Origin: Hungatella effluvii
GTDB lineage: Bacteria; Bacillota; Clostridia; Lachnospirales; Lachnospiraceae
Direction: 5' to 3'
Assembly: GCF_003201875.1 (NCBI RefSeq)
Contig: NZ_QJKD01000009.1
Span: forward strand, 203,309-267,308
Length of the DNA stretch: 64,000 bases
Shown here: in pieces, positions 35,174-44,786 of the stretch
Numbering within the stretch: position 1 is the stretch's first letter
Layout of the letters: each line of letters starts with the position of its first letter
Notes under the pieces: generated by a model
The model's database searches: none
Seen by the model: the letters and a program-made list of their open reading frames with translations, nothing else
Told to the model about the DNA's origin: nothing
Position numbers and translations under genes: made by a program

Positions 35174-36706
35174 ATGGAATATGCAATTGAACTAAAGGAA
35201 CTGACGAAACGGTTTAATCAGTTCACGGCCAACGACAAGATTTCTTTTCAGGTAGAGAAGGGGGAGATCCACGCGCTGGCAGGAGAGAATGGGGCGGGTA
35301 AGACGACACTGATGAATATGATTTACGGTCTCTATACGCCGACTTCAGGAGAATTATGGATTAATGGGGAGCAGGTTAAATTCACCAGCTCAAGAGATTC
35401 CATCGCCAAAGGCATTGGCATGGTGCATCAGCATTTCATGCTGGTTCCAAAGCTCACGGTGGCGGAAAATATCATCGCGGGCCAGGAGACCGGATCGCCG
35501 CTTAAGCTGGACCGGAAGACGGCGGAGAAGCAGATTGCCGAGCTGTCCGATCAGTACGGACTGAAGATTGATCCGGCGGTGAAGGTTGGCGACCTGTCCG
35601 TGACCATGCAGCAGAGAGTGGAGATTTTGAAGGTACTGTACCGCCGTGCGGAAATACTTATTTTTGACGAGCCGACGGCCGTGCTGACGCCGCAGGAGAT
35701 CGACGAGTTCTGTGATATCCTGCTAAAACTCAAACAGCAGGGAAAGACGATTCTTTTCATCAGTCATAAATTAAATGAGGTCATGAAAATATCGGATCAG
35801 GTAACGGTAATCCGGCTCGGCAAGGTGATCGGAACGGTGAAGACCAGCGAGACCACGCCGGAAGAGCTGACCAGGATGATGGTGGGACGCGATATCTCCC
35901 TGGGAGGCGGCGCCCGTGAGGAGATGAAGACACCGAAGGAGATCTTAAAGATTGACCACGTGTCTTATAAGAACAGCAAAAACATTAAGAAGGTGGATGG
36001 TTTAAGCCTTTCCGTGAAAGCCGGGGAGATTCTGGGAATCGCCGGAGTGGACGGCAACGGCCAGGAGGAACTGGTGGAGATGATCTGCGGTCTGCGGAAT
36101 ATGGATGAAGGCGATATCCGCCTCGATGGAGAATCCATTAAAAACCGTCCTACGGGAATGGTTCAGGACATGGGAATCGGATATATCCCGGAGGACCGCC
36201 ACAAAGATGGTCTGGTACTGGATTTCTCCATTGCGGAAAATGTGATTCTCGGACAGCACAGAAAACCGCTGTTTGCGAAACACGGGCTGATCATGAAGAA
36301 AAAGGAGATCGGGGAGACGGCGGAGAGTTTAAGGGAACAGTTCGATATCCGGTGCTCCGGTGTAGATTCGGCAGCGTCCACGCTGTCCGGCGGAAACCAG
36401 CAGAAAATCGTAATTGCAAGAGCCATTTTCCGCGGACCGAAGGCAATCCTGGCGGTTCAGCCCACCAGAGGCCTGGACGTAGGAGCGATAGAATACATAC
36501 ACAAGGCGCTGGTGGAGCAGAGAAACCAGGGAAAGGCCGTGCTGCTTTTATCACTGGAGCTGGATGAGATTCTGTCCTTAAGCGACCGGATCGCGGTTAT
36601 TCATAAAGGAAAAATTGTGGGAATCGTAGATGCCCATAAGACGACGAGAGAAGAACTGGGGCTCATGATGCTGGGGCATGTGACCGGAAAGGAGGAGGAA
36701 GCATGA
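35174..36706 (+). CDS. nucleoside ABC transporter ATPase (duplicated)
   Basis: The 510-residue protein contains two ABC domains as in RbsA/NupA-type ATPases. The first has the Walker A AGENGAGKTTLMN and Walker B ILIFDEPTAVLTP; its signature reads LSVTMQQRVEILK. The second has a degenerate Walker A (GVDGNGQEELVEM) and the signature LSGGNQQKIVIAR. AGAGAGGGG lies before the ATG at 35174, so the in-frame ATG at 35123 is not used. It energises the permeases at 36703 and 37785. Confidence 0.93.
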   Translation: MEYAIELKELTKRFNQFTANDKISFQVEKGEIHALAGENGAGKTTLMNMIYGLYTPTSGELWINGEQVKFTSSRDSIAKGIGMVHQHFMLVPKLTVAENIIAGQETGSPLKLDRKTAEKQIAELSDQYGLKIDPAVKVGDLSVTMQQRVEILKVLYRRAEILIFDEPTAVLTPQEIDEFCDILLKLKQQGKTILFISHKLNEVMKISDQVTVIRLGKVIGTVKTSETTPEELTRMMVGRDISLGGGAREEMKTPKEILKIDHVSYKNSKNIKKVDGLSLSVKAGEILGIAGVDGNGQEELVEMICGLRNMDEGDIRLDGESIKNRPTGMVQDMGIGYIPEDRHKDGLVLDFSIAENVILGQHRKPLFAKHGLIMKKKEIGETAESLREQFDIRCSGVDSAASTLSGGNQQKIVIARAIFRGPKAILAVQPTRGLDVGAIEYIHKALVEQRNQGKAVLLLSLELDEILSLSDRIAVIHKGKIVGIVDAHKTTREELGLMMLGHVTGKEEEA

Positions 36707-37788
36707 CGAAGGAGAAGAAGAACGAAAAAAAGAAAGATGGCTTAAACGGTGTGCTGATGCAGGTCGCCATTTCCATTATTTCGATCGTATTTGCTTTCCT
36801 GGTAGGAGGAATTATCATAGCAGCCATGGGCGAGAACCCATTTAAAGCGTATTCTGTGCTGATCAAGGGCGCTGTGGGAACACCGGTGGCACTGACGGTT
36901 TCCTTAACCAAGACAGTGCCGTTGATCTTAACCGGTCTCGCCGTGGCGGTGGCTCAAAAGAGCCGCGTGTTCAACATCGGCGCCGAGGGGCAGCTCCTGG
37001 TGGGCGCGTTTGCCGCAGGCTACGTAGGCTTCACTTTTCATCTTCCTGCGCCGCTTCACATTCTGCTCTGTCTGGCGGCCGCTGTGATTGCAGGTATGTT
37101 CTGGGCGTTTATCGCGGCATTTTTAAAGTATTCGAGGAATGTTCACGTGGTTATTGCTACGATTATGTTAAACTACATTGCAACCTCCCTGGTCCAGTAT
37201 TTCGTCTGCGGACCGTTTAAGGAACCGGGGGCTACCTTTAACGCGACATCGGCGATTGCCGGGACGGCAAAGCTGCCGCAGATTCTGCCGCGGCCGCTGT
37301 CCTTAAACCTGGGGTTTGTCATTGCTCTGGTGATGATTGCCGCATGCTGGTTTTTGCTTAATAAGACCACTACCGGATATGAGATGAGAGCAGTCGGCTC
37401 CAATCCAAATGCCAGCCGCGTGGGCGGAATCAATATTAAGAAAAACATGTTCATGGCGCTGGTTTTAAGCGGCGCGCTGGCCGGACTGGCCGGCGGAATC
37501 GAGGTGTCCGGAAGCTTATACCGTGTGATGGAGGGCTTCTCTCCGGGATACGGCTTTAATGGAATTCCCGTTGCCATGATGGCGAACGGCAACCCCATCG
37601 CGATTTTCTTCTCGGCCTTCCTGCTGGGAGCCATGAGAAACGGTGCGCTGGCCATGCAGATTCAGCTGGGAATTTCCCAGGATATCGTGGATATTATTCA
37701 GGGCCTTGTTATTATCTTCCTGGGCTGTGATTATATGATCCGTTACTATATCAACCATGTACGTCTCGAAAGGAGGAAACTGGCATGA
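36703..37788 (+). CDS. nucleoside ABC transporter permease 1
   Basis: The 361-residue protein has a charged N-terminus rich in Lys/Glu and about nine helices, with FNIGAEGQLLVGAFAAGYVG, the conserved motif of RbsC/BMP-type permeases. It overlaps the ATPase stop and the next permease start by 4 bp each. Confidence 0.92.
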   Translation: MTKEKKNEKKKDGLNGVLMQVAISIISIVFAFLVGGIIIAAMGENPFKAYSVLIKGAVGTPVALTVSLTKTVPLILTGLAVAVAQKSRVFNIGAEGQLLVGAFAAGYVGFTFHLPAPLHILLCLAAAVIAGMFWAFIAAFLKYSRNVHVVIATIMLNYIATSLVQYFVCGPFKEPGATFNATSAIAGTAKLPQILPRPLSLNLGFVIALVMIAACWFLLNKTTTGYEMRAVGSNPNASRVGGINIKKNMFMALVLSGALAGLAGGIEVSGSLYRVMEGFSPGYGFNGIPVAMMANGNPIAIFFSAFLLGAMRNGALAMQIQLGISQDIVDIIQGLVIIFLGCDYMIRYYINHVRLERRKLA

Positions 37789-38714
37789 CAGGAATGATTT
37801 CGATTCTACTGTTGTCAACCCTTCGGATGGGGACGCCTCTCGCCCTTACCGCTCTCGGCGGTACGATGTCAGAGCGTTCCGGCGTTACCAACATTGGTCT
37901 GGAAGGAATTTTAACCGCCGGCGCCTTTGCCGCGGTTGTGGGCAGTTATTTTACCGGAAATCCCTGGATCGGCGTTCTGTGTGCGATTATTATGGGAATT
38001 GCCATTTCAGCGATTCACTCGTTTATTGCGGTAACAGCCGGCGGCGCCCAGAATATCAGCGCCATGGCCCTCGTAATGCTGGCCAACGGTTTTTCTGCGG
38101 TGGGCTTAAATGCCATCTTTAAGAGCGCAGGCAACTCGGCCCAGGTAAACGCCCTGCCGACCACGCCGATCCTGGCCCACATACCGGTTGTGGGAGAGTT
38201 TTTAGCCAAGCTTTCACCTTTCGTTTACATTGCATTTATCATGCTGTTTGTAGTCTGGTATATTTTGAAGCACACGCCGCTTGGACTGCGCATCACCATG
38301 GTGGGCGAGCAGCCGAAGGCGGCGGAGACAGCCGGAATCAGCGTTGCAAAGATCCGGTATTTCTCCGTACTGGCGTCAGGCTTCTTAGGCGGACTGGGAG
38401 GTGCATACCTGTCTCTCGGGCAGATGAATCTCTATCAGGACGGGATGGTATCCGGTCGTGGTTATCTGGCTCTGGGTGCAGTAATCATGGGTAAATGGAA
38501 CCCGGTGGGAGCATTTTTCTCAGCCATGTTCTTCGGTTTATTTGAGGCAATCCAGATTTATGTACAGATGATACCGAATTTCCCGGTGCCTCACGAGTTT
38601 ATTGAAATGATTCCGTATGTGGCGAGCCTGATCGTTCTGGCCGGCTTCATCGGAAAGGCGGAGGGACCGGCCGCCAACGGCAAACCGTATTCACGGTTCG
38701 TGAATTTAAGGTAA
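37785..38714 (+). CDS. nucleoside ABC transporter permease 2
   Basis: The 309-residue permease carries the counterpart motif TNIGLEGILTAGAFAAVVG and about eight helices. It completes a transporter of binding protein, ATPase and two permeases, matching the BmpA-NupABC type. A pair of structured repeats follows before rpe. Confidence 0.92.
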   Translation: MTGMISILLLSTLRMGTPLALTALGGTMSERSGVTNIGLEGILTAGAFAAVVGSYFTGNPWIGVLCAIIMGIAISAIHSFIAVTAGGAQNISAMALVMLANGFSAVGLNAIFKSAGNSAQVNALPTTPILAHIPVVGEFLAKLSPFVYIAFIMLFVVWYILKHTPLGLRITMVGEQPKAAETAGISVAKIRYFSVLASGFLGGLGGAYLSLGQMNLYQDGMVSGRGYLALGAVIMGKWNPVGAFFSAMFFGLFEAIQIYVQMIPNFPVPHEFIEMIPYVASLIVLAGFIGKAEGPAANGKPYSRFVNLR

Positions 38715-38731
38715 AGAATCAGCCGTGCGGC

Positions 38732-38983
38732 AGTTTGCATGGAAAAGTGTGTTACAAGCTTGCTTGTATAAGCGCTTTTCTGTGCAAACTGACATAGGGC
38801 GGAACGCCCGGGCTTCTTGTTTTCGTGCTGTTCGAAAACAAGAAGATGCACGGCTGAAACTGGAGTTTGCATGGAAAAGTGTGTTACAAGCTTGCTTGTA
38901 TAAGCGCTTTTCTGTGCAAACTGACATAGGGCGGAACGCCCGGGCTTCTTGTTTTCGTGCTGTTCGAAAACAAGAAGATGCAC
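38732..38983. repeat. two identical 120-bp triple-hairpin repeats
   Basis: 38732-38851 and 38864-38983 are identical over 120 bp, with a 12-bp spacer (period 132). Each copy folds into three hairpins: a long one closed by AGTTTGCA/TGCAAACT with inner TACAAGC/GCTTGTA, a small GGGCG-GAA-CGCCC, and a strong CTTCTTGTTTTCG/CGAAAACAAGAAG. They lie in the 336-bp gap between permease 2 and rpe. They may be mobile palindromic repeats that also act as mRNA processing or stability elements. Frames across them are by-products of the palindromes. Confidence 0.9.
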
Positions 38984-39050
38984 AGATGAACAGGTACGTA
39001 AGCGGGCAGGCAGTGCCCGCTTACGTGCTTATAAGAAGGAGGGAAATATT

Positions 39051-39752
39051 ATGAGACAAGGGGATCTGATCGTTAATCCTACACTGGCCTGCGGGAATCC
39101 CTTGAATTTTAAGGAAGATTTAGATATACTTGAAAAAACAGGAATTAAGATTCTGCATATCGACATCATGGATGGCCATTACGTGCCGAATCTCTGCTTC
39201 GATACCGGGATGGTTGGGCGAATCCGGAAAAACTATTCGTTTCTACTGGATGTCCACTTAATGGTGACGAATCCGGAGGCCTATATCCAGCCGCTCGCGG
39301 CGGCCGGAGCGGATTATGTAAGCTTTCATTTTGATGCAACCCATTTTCCGATCCGAATGCTGAATCAGATACGGGAAAACGGCATGAAGGGCGGCGTGGT
39401 GCTGAATCCGGCCCAGTCTCCCGAGCTGCTTGCAGGGACGCTTCCTTACCTGGATTTTGTACTGGTGATGGGCGTGGAGCCCGGATTTTCCGGTCAGAAG
39501 TTCCTGGAGGGAACCGTGGAAAAGGTGAGAACGCTTAAGGGTATGCGGGAGCAAATGGGGCTTTCCTATCTGATCGAAGCCGACGGCGGCGTGGACCGGG
39601 AGAATACCGTTACCCTGTTAAAGCAGGGGGCGGATATCCTGGTGTCGGGTGCGTTTGGTGTGTTTGAAGGAAGAAATGGGCTCGAGCAGGACTGCAGGGA
39701 GTACCAGGAACTGGCGCTTAGGGCAGCCGGAGAGAAGCAGACTGATTTATAA
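39051..39752 (+). CDS. rpe: ribulose-phosphate 3-epimerase
   Basis: The 233-residue TIM barrel has HIDIMDGHYVPN (metal-binding His/Asp), FLLDVHLMVTNPE, VMGVEPGFSGQKF with the phosphate loop, and IEADGGVDRENT with the catalytic Asp. AAGGAGGG eight bases before the ATG at 39051 fixes the start. It interconverts ribulose 5-phosphate and xylulose 5-phosphate, linking ribose from nucleosides to the transketolase encoded at the head of the operon. Confidence 0.93.
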   Translation: MRQGDLIVNPTLACGNPLNFKEDLDILEKTGIKILHIDIMDGHYVPNLCFDTGMVGRIRKNYSFLLDVHLMVTNPEAYIQPLAAAGADYVSFHFDATHFPIRMLNQIRENGMKGGVVLNPAQSPELLAGTLPYLDFVLVMGVEPGFSGQKFLEGTVEKVRTLKGMREQMGLSYLIEADGGVDRENTVTLLKQGADILVSGAFGVFEGRNGLEQDCREYQELALRAAGEKQTDL

Positions 39753-39800
39753 GTAACGGAATTCATCATGAGCAGCAGACAGACGAAGGGGGGAAATGGT

Positions 39801-40868
39801 GTGGCGACAATTAAAGATATTGCAAGAGTAGCGGGCGTGTCTACAGCGACCGTGTCCATGGTCTTAAACGGAAAGGACTGCATTACCAAAAAGACGAAAG
39901 AGAAGGTGATGGCGGCCGCCAGGGAGGTGGACTATATACCGAGTATTGCGGCCAAATCGCTGAAGACAAAGCGCAGCTATACCATCGCCCTTTTTGTTGG
40001 AGATATCGCAAACCCGTTTTTCCCGGAGATTATAAAGGGTGTGGAAGCAGCAGCCAAAGATCGGAATTACAGCGTCATCATCTATGATCTGTCCGGGCAG
40101 GACCAGGACTTTGTGGAGCAGATTGATAAGGCGGCCAGCCAGAAGGTGGACGGCTTTTTTATCACCGGCAGCACACAGATTTCAGAGGAAGCGAAAAAGA
40201 GACTTTTAATGATTGCGGACTCAGGCATCAAGATGATATCCTGCAACCGGTTTATGGAATGGGGCGAATTCCCGCTAATCTATACCTCGGAGGGAGAACA
40301 GGTGGACGGCCTGCTGAGCAAGCTGGCGGCGCTGGGACATAAGCATATTGGCTGTATCTCCGGCTATCCGGAATACTGGGTGGCGGAGCGAAGGGAAGAT
40401 TTCTACCGGAAGACGCTGGAGCAGTACGGTTTATACCATCCGGAGTATATCGTGAACGGCGGATTCTTCATAGAAGATGGTATCCGCAACACAAAGAAGC
40501 TTTTAAAGGAACAGCCGCAGATTACCGCGGTGATGTGCGTTAATGATACACTGGCAATTGGCTGTAATGCGGCCGCCAGGGAACTGGGACTTAAGGTTCC
40601 GGAGGACTTGTCCATATTCGGCGTGGATGGCGTGGAGTGCCTGAAATATTTTGCGCCGCAGATTACAACTGTGGATACTCATCGGTATGAGTATGGTTAC
40701 AAGGGGACCGTCAGGCTGATCGAGCTGATCGAGGACGACGGGAGCCGGAAGCAGGAGCTGCTGGAGACCATGGTATGTTCCTGTTCCATTCAGCAGGGAG
40801 ATACGATTGCCCCGCCGAGAAAAGAAAAATATGAGAACGAAGAAAGAGAGATAAAAGAAGAAAGATAA
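39801..40868 (+). CDS. LacI family transcriptional regulator
   Basis: The protein begins ATIKDIARVAGVSTATVSMV after a GTG at 39801, preceded by AAGGGGGGAA; the ATG at 39768 in the same frame has no such site, so GTG is preferred (355 aa). The helix-turn-helix and hinge (AAKSLKTKRSY) are followed by a periplasmic-binding-type sensor domain (FVGDIANPFFPEIIKGVE). The tail is rich in Glu/Lys. Lying among the pentose genes, it most likely represses the operon through the dyad at 30142-30155. Confidence 0.92.
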   Translation: MATIKDIARVAGVSTATVSMVLNGKDCITKKTKEKVMAAAREVDYIPSIAAKSLKTKRSYTIALFVGDIANPFFPEIIKGVEAAAKDRNYSVIIYDLSGQDQDFVEQIDKAASQKVDGFFITGSTQISEEAKKRLLMIADSGIKMISCNRFMEWGEFPLIYTSEGEQVDGLLSKLAALGHKHIGCISGYPEYWVAERREDFYRKTLEQYGLYHPEYIVNGGFFIEDGIRNTKKLLKEQPQITAVMCVNDTLAIGCNAAARELGLKVPEDLSIFGVDGVECLKYFAPQITTVDTHRYEYGYKGTVRLIELIEDDGSRKQELLETMVCSCSIQQGDTIAPPRKEKYENEEREIKEER

Positions 40869-40913
40869 GAAATGAGAAATAGAATCGTAAATGGAGAAAG
40901 GCTGGATAAAGGA

Positions 40914-41360
40914 ATGAGAATAGGAATCGGATGCGACCACGGCGGTTATGAGATGAAGGAAGAACTGAAAAAAAGACTGACCGACGGCGGACATGCAGTT
41001 ACAGATAAAGGAATTTACAGTGTCAGTGAGGCAGACTATCCTGACGTGGCCGCAGAAGTGGCAGAGGGAGTTGCCGCCGGAGATTACGACTGCGCGGTTC
41101 TGGTGTGCGGAACAGGGATCGGTATGAGCATTGCGGCCAACAAGGTGAATGGGATCCGTGCCGCGCTTGTGACCGATACATTTTCGGCCAGGATGGCGAA
41201 GGAGCATAACAATGCCAACATCATCACGCTGGGAGCCAGAACAGTGGGAATCGAGCTGGCGTGGGAGCTGGTAAACGCGTATCTGGGAGCGGAGTTCCTT
41301 GGGGGCAAGCATCTGGTGCGGGTTGAGAAGATTATGAGGCTGGAAGGAAAATCAGAATAA
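40914..41360 (+). CDS. rpiB: ribose-5-phosphate isomerase B
   Basis: The 148-residue protein has IGCDHGGYEMKEELK, the catalytic-Cys loop VCGTGIGMSIAANK and MAKEHNNANIITLGARTVG of the RpiB/LacAB family. The ATG at 40914 gives the usual N-terminus MRIGIGCDHGG, with GGAGAAAGG eleven bases upstream; an earlier in-frame ATG at 40872 would add 14 atypical residues. RpiB converts ribose 5-phosphate to ribulose 5-phosphate; allose 6-phosphate isomerase is an alternative. A strong terminator ends the operon. Confidence 0.9.
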   Translation: MRIGIGCDHGGYEMKEELKKRLTDGGHAVTDKGIYSVSEADYPDVAAEVAEGVAAGDYDCAVLVCGTGIGMSIAANKVNGIRAALVTDTFSARMAKEHNNANIITLGARTVGIELAWELVNAYLGAEFLGGKHLVRVEKIMRLEGKSE

Positions 41361-41374
41361 AGGATAATTGTCTG

Positions 41375-41436
41375 AAAAATCAGGTAAAGAATGCACTGCA
41401 GGCCAGACTGCGGCAGCTTTTTTACCTGATTTTTTT
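41375..41436 (+). terminator. terminator of nucleoside/pentose operon
   Basis: AAAAATCAGGTAAA (41375-41388) pairs with TTTACCTGATTTTT (41421-41434), enclosing an inner hairpin, and a T-run follows. Confidence 0.9.
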
Positions 41437-41484
41437 GTTTTAATATTGGATAAAGTGCGAGGCCTGCACTTATAAACTTATTTG

Positions 41485-41557
41485 AAATGATATAAATGAT
41501 ATAAAAAACATAAACGATATAATAAATGTTGACTTTGATATATGACAATGCTATATT
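41485..41557 (+). promoter_or_regulatory. mannan operon promoter with GntR-type half sites
   Basis: TTGACT (41529-41534), 17 bp and TATATT (41552-41557) form the promoter. Upstream, AAATGATATA occurs at 41485-41494 and 41494-41503. The same sequence forms each arm of the 42-bp palindrome before the GntR gene at 45986, so both sites are candidates for that regulator. ACAAT-GCTAT-ATTGT overlaps the -10. Confidence 0.55.
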
Positions 41558-41636
41558 GTATTTAAATGAAACATCTGCTGTACAGAAATATACTGTTTAT
41601 TTGGAACATATTACCATGAGAGAAGGAGGAGGTATT

Positions 41637-42539
41637 TTGAATTACATAAAAAATGATGAAAGAAGAAGGAACAGACACGGATTTGGGAATCAGAATGTTA
41701 TGGGAAGAGTCTTTACCGCACCGCCGGTTCTTCTGTTTTTCTTATTCACCTTTATTCCGATTATTATGGCGGTAGTGATCAGCTTTACCGACTATGATAT
41801 TGTGAACGCGCCCCGGTTTGTGGGGCTGTACAATTACAGGAAGATGGTAAATGATGAATTCTTCTGGATTGCCCTCAAGAACACGTGCGTATATACGCTG
41901 CTGTATGTGCCGGGCGGCCTGCTCCTCTCTCTGGGAGCGGCCCTGTACTTAAATGTAAACCGGAAATTCGTAAGTGTCTTCCGGACGCTCTTTTATCTTC
42001 CGGTGCTTTCCTCCACTGTGGCGACCGCCACGCTGTGGTTCTGGATTCTGAATCCTCAGCTGGGCCTGTTGAACGGAGTTCTGGAGCTGTTTGGCATATC
42101 GGGGCCTGCCTGGCTCTACGACAGCCGATGGGCCATGCTGGCCGTGGTTATGATGAGTCTCTGGGCGGGATTCGGGACAAATATGATGATCTTCTTATCC
42201 GGTTTAAAGGGGGTATCCCAGTCTCTGTACGAGGCCGCCAGGGTAGAAGGCGCCAACCGGTGGCAGATTTTTACGCACATCACATGGCCATCCATCTCCA
42301 AGACCACATTTCTCGTGACGACGATGCTGATCATCTCCAGTTTTCAGGTGTTTGACCAGGCGTTTATCCTGACGAGAGGAGGCCCCGGAAACGCCACGAT
42401 CACACTGGTCTATTACATTTATAACAATGGTTTTAATAATCTGAACATGGGTTATGCCTCCAGCATTTCCATGGTCCTGTTTCTGATTATCCTGGTATTT
42501 TCCATAATCAATACCAGGCTGAACAATGCGGATATTTAA
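41637..42539 (+). CDS. ABC sugar transporter permease (mannan locus, 1)
   Basis: The protein has six helices and the EAA motif LYEAARVEGANRWQIFTHIT. The start is set at TTG 41637 (then NYIKNDERRRNR), five bases after GGAGGAGG, giving 300 aa; the frame is open further upstream but without a ribosome binding site. It pairs with the permease at 42555; no ATPase is encoded here. Confidence 0.9.
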   Translation: MNYIKNDERRRNRHGFGNQNVMGRVFTAPPVLLFFLFTFIPIIMAVVISFTDYDIVNAPRFVGLYNYRKMVNDEFFWIALKNTCVYTLLYVPGGLLLSLGAALYLNVNRKFVSVFRTLFYLPVLSSTVATATLWFWILNPQLGLLNGVLELFGISGPAWLYDSRWAMLAVVMMSLWAGFGTNMMIFLSGLKGVSQSLYEAARVEGANRWQIFTHITWPSISKTTFLVTTMLIISSFQVFDQAFILTRGGPGNATITLVYYIYNNGFNNLNMGYASSISMVLFLIILVFSIINTRLNNADI

Positions 42540-42554
42540 GAGAGGAGGAAGAAG

Positions 42555-43430
42555 ATGAACAGCCGTGAAGTAAGAAGACGTACAAAGAGTATTTTATGGT
42601 ATACGGGAGCGGTCCTGATATCTCTTGCCACCGTGTATCCGTTCCTGTGGATGGTATCCACATCATTTAAGCCGGAGGCGGAGATTTACTCCAACTCCCT
42701 GTCCCTGCTGTCCTCGAAGTTTACACTGGCCAATTACACGAAGGTGTTCAGAACCATGCCGTTTGCCAGGTATTTTATGAATTCCTTTATCCTGGCGGCC
42801 AGCGGCGTGGCGACGAACTTATTCTTCGGCGCGCTGGCGGGATACGGATTTGCAAAGCTTAAATTTCAGGGAAGAAAGGTGTCGTTTCTGATCCTGTTAT
42901 CGTCGATGATGATCCCGGCGGTAGCCACCATGATTCCCCAGTTTCTTGTCTTAAAATTCTTCCCTCTGGTAGGCGGCAACAACTTATTCGGACAGGGCGG
43001 AAACGGCTTTATAAACAGTTACTTTGCCATCATCATTCCGGGCGCGGTAGGGGCCTTTGCAGTGTTTTTTATGAAGCAGTTCTTCGAGACGCTGCCGGAC
43101 GAGCTGGCTGAGGCTGCCAGAGTCGATGGCTGCGGGGAGTTTAAGATATTTACGAAGATTTACTTTCCGCTGATCAAGCCTGCGGCCATTACGCTGGCGA
43201 TCATGACATTCCAGTCGGGCTGGAACAGCTTTATGTGGCCTCTCATTGTGCTGAACTCCGATAAGATGAAGACGGTTCAGGTGGGGCTTGCCACGTTTCA
43301 GTACCAGTATGACACCCAGTACGGTCCGCTGATGGCAGGCACGGTGATCGCCACCCTGCCCATGGTCCTGCTGTTCTTATTTGCACAGAAATACTACGTG
43401 GAAGGGATTGCCTTCAGCGGAGGAAAATAA
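42555..43430 (+). CDS. ABC sugar transporter permease (mannan locus, 2)
   Basis: The 291-residue MalG-like permease has six helices and the EAA motif LAEAARVDGCGEFKIFTKIY. It follows the first permease by 15 bp behind GAGGAGGAAG. Confidence 0.92.
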   Translation: MNSREVRRRTKSILWYTGAVLISLATVYPFLWMVSTSFKPEAEIYSNSLSLLSSKFTLANYTKVFRTMPFARYFMNSFILAASGVATNLFFGALAGYGFAKLKFQGRKVSFLILLSSMMIPAVATMIPQFLVLKFFPLVGGNNLFGQGGNGFINSYFAIIIPGAVGAFAVFFMKQFFETLPDELAEAARVDGCGEFKIFTKIYFPLIKPAAITLAIMTFQSGWNSFMWPLIVLNSDKMKTVQVGLATFQYQYDTQYGPLMAGTVIATLPMVLLFLFAQKYYVEGIAFSGGK

Positions 43431-43464
43431 ACTATATTTAAACCATAAAAAGGAGAAAACAAAT

Positions 43465-44754
43465 ATGAAAAAGTTAATGGCGGCCGTTCTGACGGCCACA
43501 GTAGCGACAGGTCTGCTGGCCGGATGCAGCACGGGCAATGGCGGAAATGGCGAAAAGGGTTCTGAGGCGGCAGGAAAGCAGGAAGTGACCATGTGGGGGT
43601 CCATGAGCGGCGACGCGGTGGAATACATCAACCAGATGACCGAGAATTACAACAATTCCCAGGAGAAGTACCATGTGACATACGCAGTACAGGACAGCAT
43701 GGAAGAGAAGTTAGTCACTGCCATCGCCGGAGGGGACGTGCCGGACATCGTCATGTGGGACCGCTTTACCACGGCTACATACGCTGCAAAGGGAGCTTTT
43801 ATGCCGCTGGATGACTACATAGCAGGCGACAAGGTGGATATGGACCAGTTTTACCAGCCCACAGTCGAAGAGATGAAGGGAAACGACGGCAAACAGTATG
43901 GCATTCCCCTGACGGTGGATACGAGAATTCTCTTCTATAATAAAGACCTTTTAAAGGAAGCCGGAGTGAATCCGGAGGAAATCAGTACGTGGGATGCCTT
44001 AAAGACCGCCGCTGCGGCACTTACAAAGAGAGATGCAGGCGGAAAGCTGGAACAGTCCGGTTTTTCCCTGTCGGATCCGGGGCTCTTCAATAACTGGATT
44101 CTCCAGGCGGGCGGAAAGATGGTGGATGATACGGTGACACCACCGGTTACCGCATTTAATTCCGATGCGGGACTGGCTGTGCTGAATTACTGGGATGAAC
44201 TGCTGAATCAGGAGAAGGTCTATGATCTGGGCTTCGAGGATGGCTTCGGAGGAAACGGCTTTAAGGCAGGCAAGGTAGCCATCTGCTTCAACGGGCCATG
44301 GGCGCTCAAATCCTTAGATGAGTCGGGAATCTCCTACGGTGTACTGGAACAGCCCGAGGGCCCCGGAGGAGTGCGGTCCGCGATCATGGGTGGATTCGGC
44401 CTGGTAATTCCGAGTAAGGCAAAGAACGCGGACGCTGCGTGGGATTTCATCAAATGGTGGACGACACAACCGGAAAACGGCGTGGAATTTGCGAAGCTCA
44501 GTGCCAATCTTCCAGCCAATAAAAACGCGGCGGCAGACGATTACTTTATGAACGACGAGATTTTATCTGTATTTTCTAAGACCATGCTGTATGCCACGAC
44601 GAGAATGCCGGTTCCGGGTTACTCCGATGTGGAAGGCCTGGCACTTCGGCCGCAGCTGGATCTGTTTGTGGGCGGAACGCTCTCCGCAGAGGAGGCTCTG
44701 GCCACGGCTCAGAAACAGGGCGATAAGATATTGGCGGAAGCAGCTTCCAAATAA
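43465..44754 (+). CDS. ABC sugar-binding lipoprotein (mannan locus)
   Basis: The 429-residue family-1 binding protein starts at ATG 43465 after AAAGGAG and has a lipobox LAGC (Cys 21), a Gly/Asn linker and a mature domain beginning EVTMWGSMSGDAVEY. Motifs such as GDVPDIVMWDRFTTATYAAK and GKVAICFNGPWALKS are typical. Linked GH76 and GH125 genes suggest it binds alpha-1,6-mannose oligosaccharides. Confidence 0.92.
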   Translation: MKKLMAAVLTATVATGLLAGCSTGNGGNGEKGSEAAGKQEVTMWGSMSGDAVEYINQMTENYNNSQEKYHVTYAVQDSMEEKLVTAIAGGDVPDIVMWDRFTTATYAAKGAFMPLDDYIAGDKVDMDQFYQPTVEEMKGNDGKQYGIPLTVDTRILFYNKDLLKEAGVNPEEISTWDALKTAAAALTKRDAGGKLEQSGFSLSDPGLFNNWILQAGGKMVDDTVTPPVTAFNSDAGLAVLNYWDELLNQEKVYDLGFEDGFGGNGFKAGKVAICFNGPWALKSLDESGISYGVLEQPEGPGGVRSAIMGGFGLVIPSKAKNADAAWDFIKWWTTQPENGVEFAKLSANLPANKNAAADDYFMNDEILSVFSKTMLYATTRMPVPGYSDVEGLALRPQLDLFVGGTLSAEEALATAQKQGDKILAEAASK

Positions 44755-44786
44755 CGCTTCCCGCGGAATAAAGAGGAGACAGAACG

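Noticed and set aside
38591..38983. Minus-strand frames with repeated peptide sequence
   Set aside because: They are produced by reading through the two identical hairpin repeats and the end of permease 2; no ribosome binding site or independent support.
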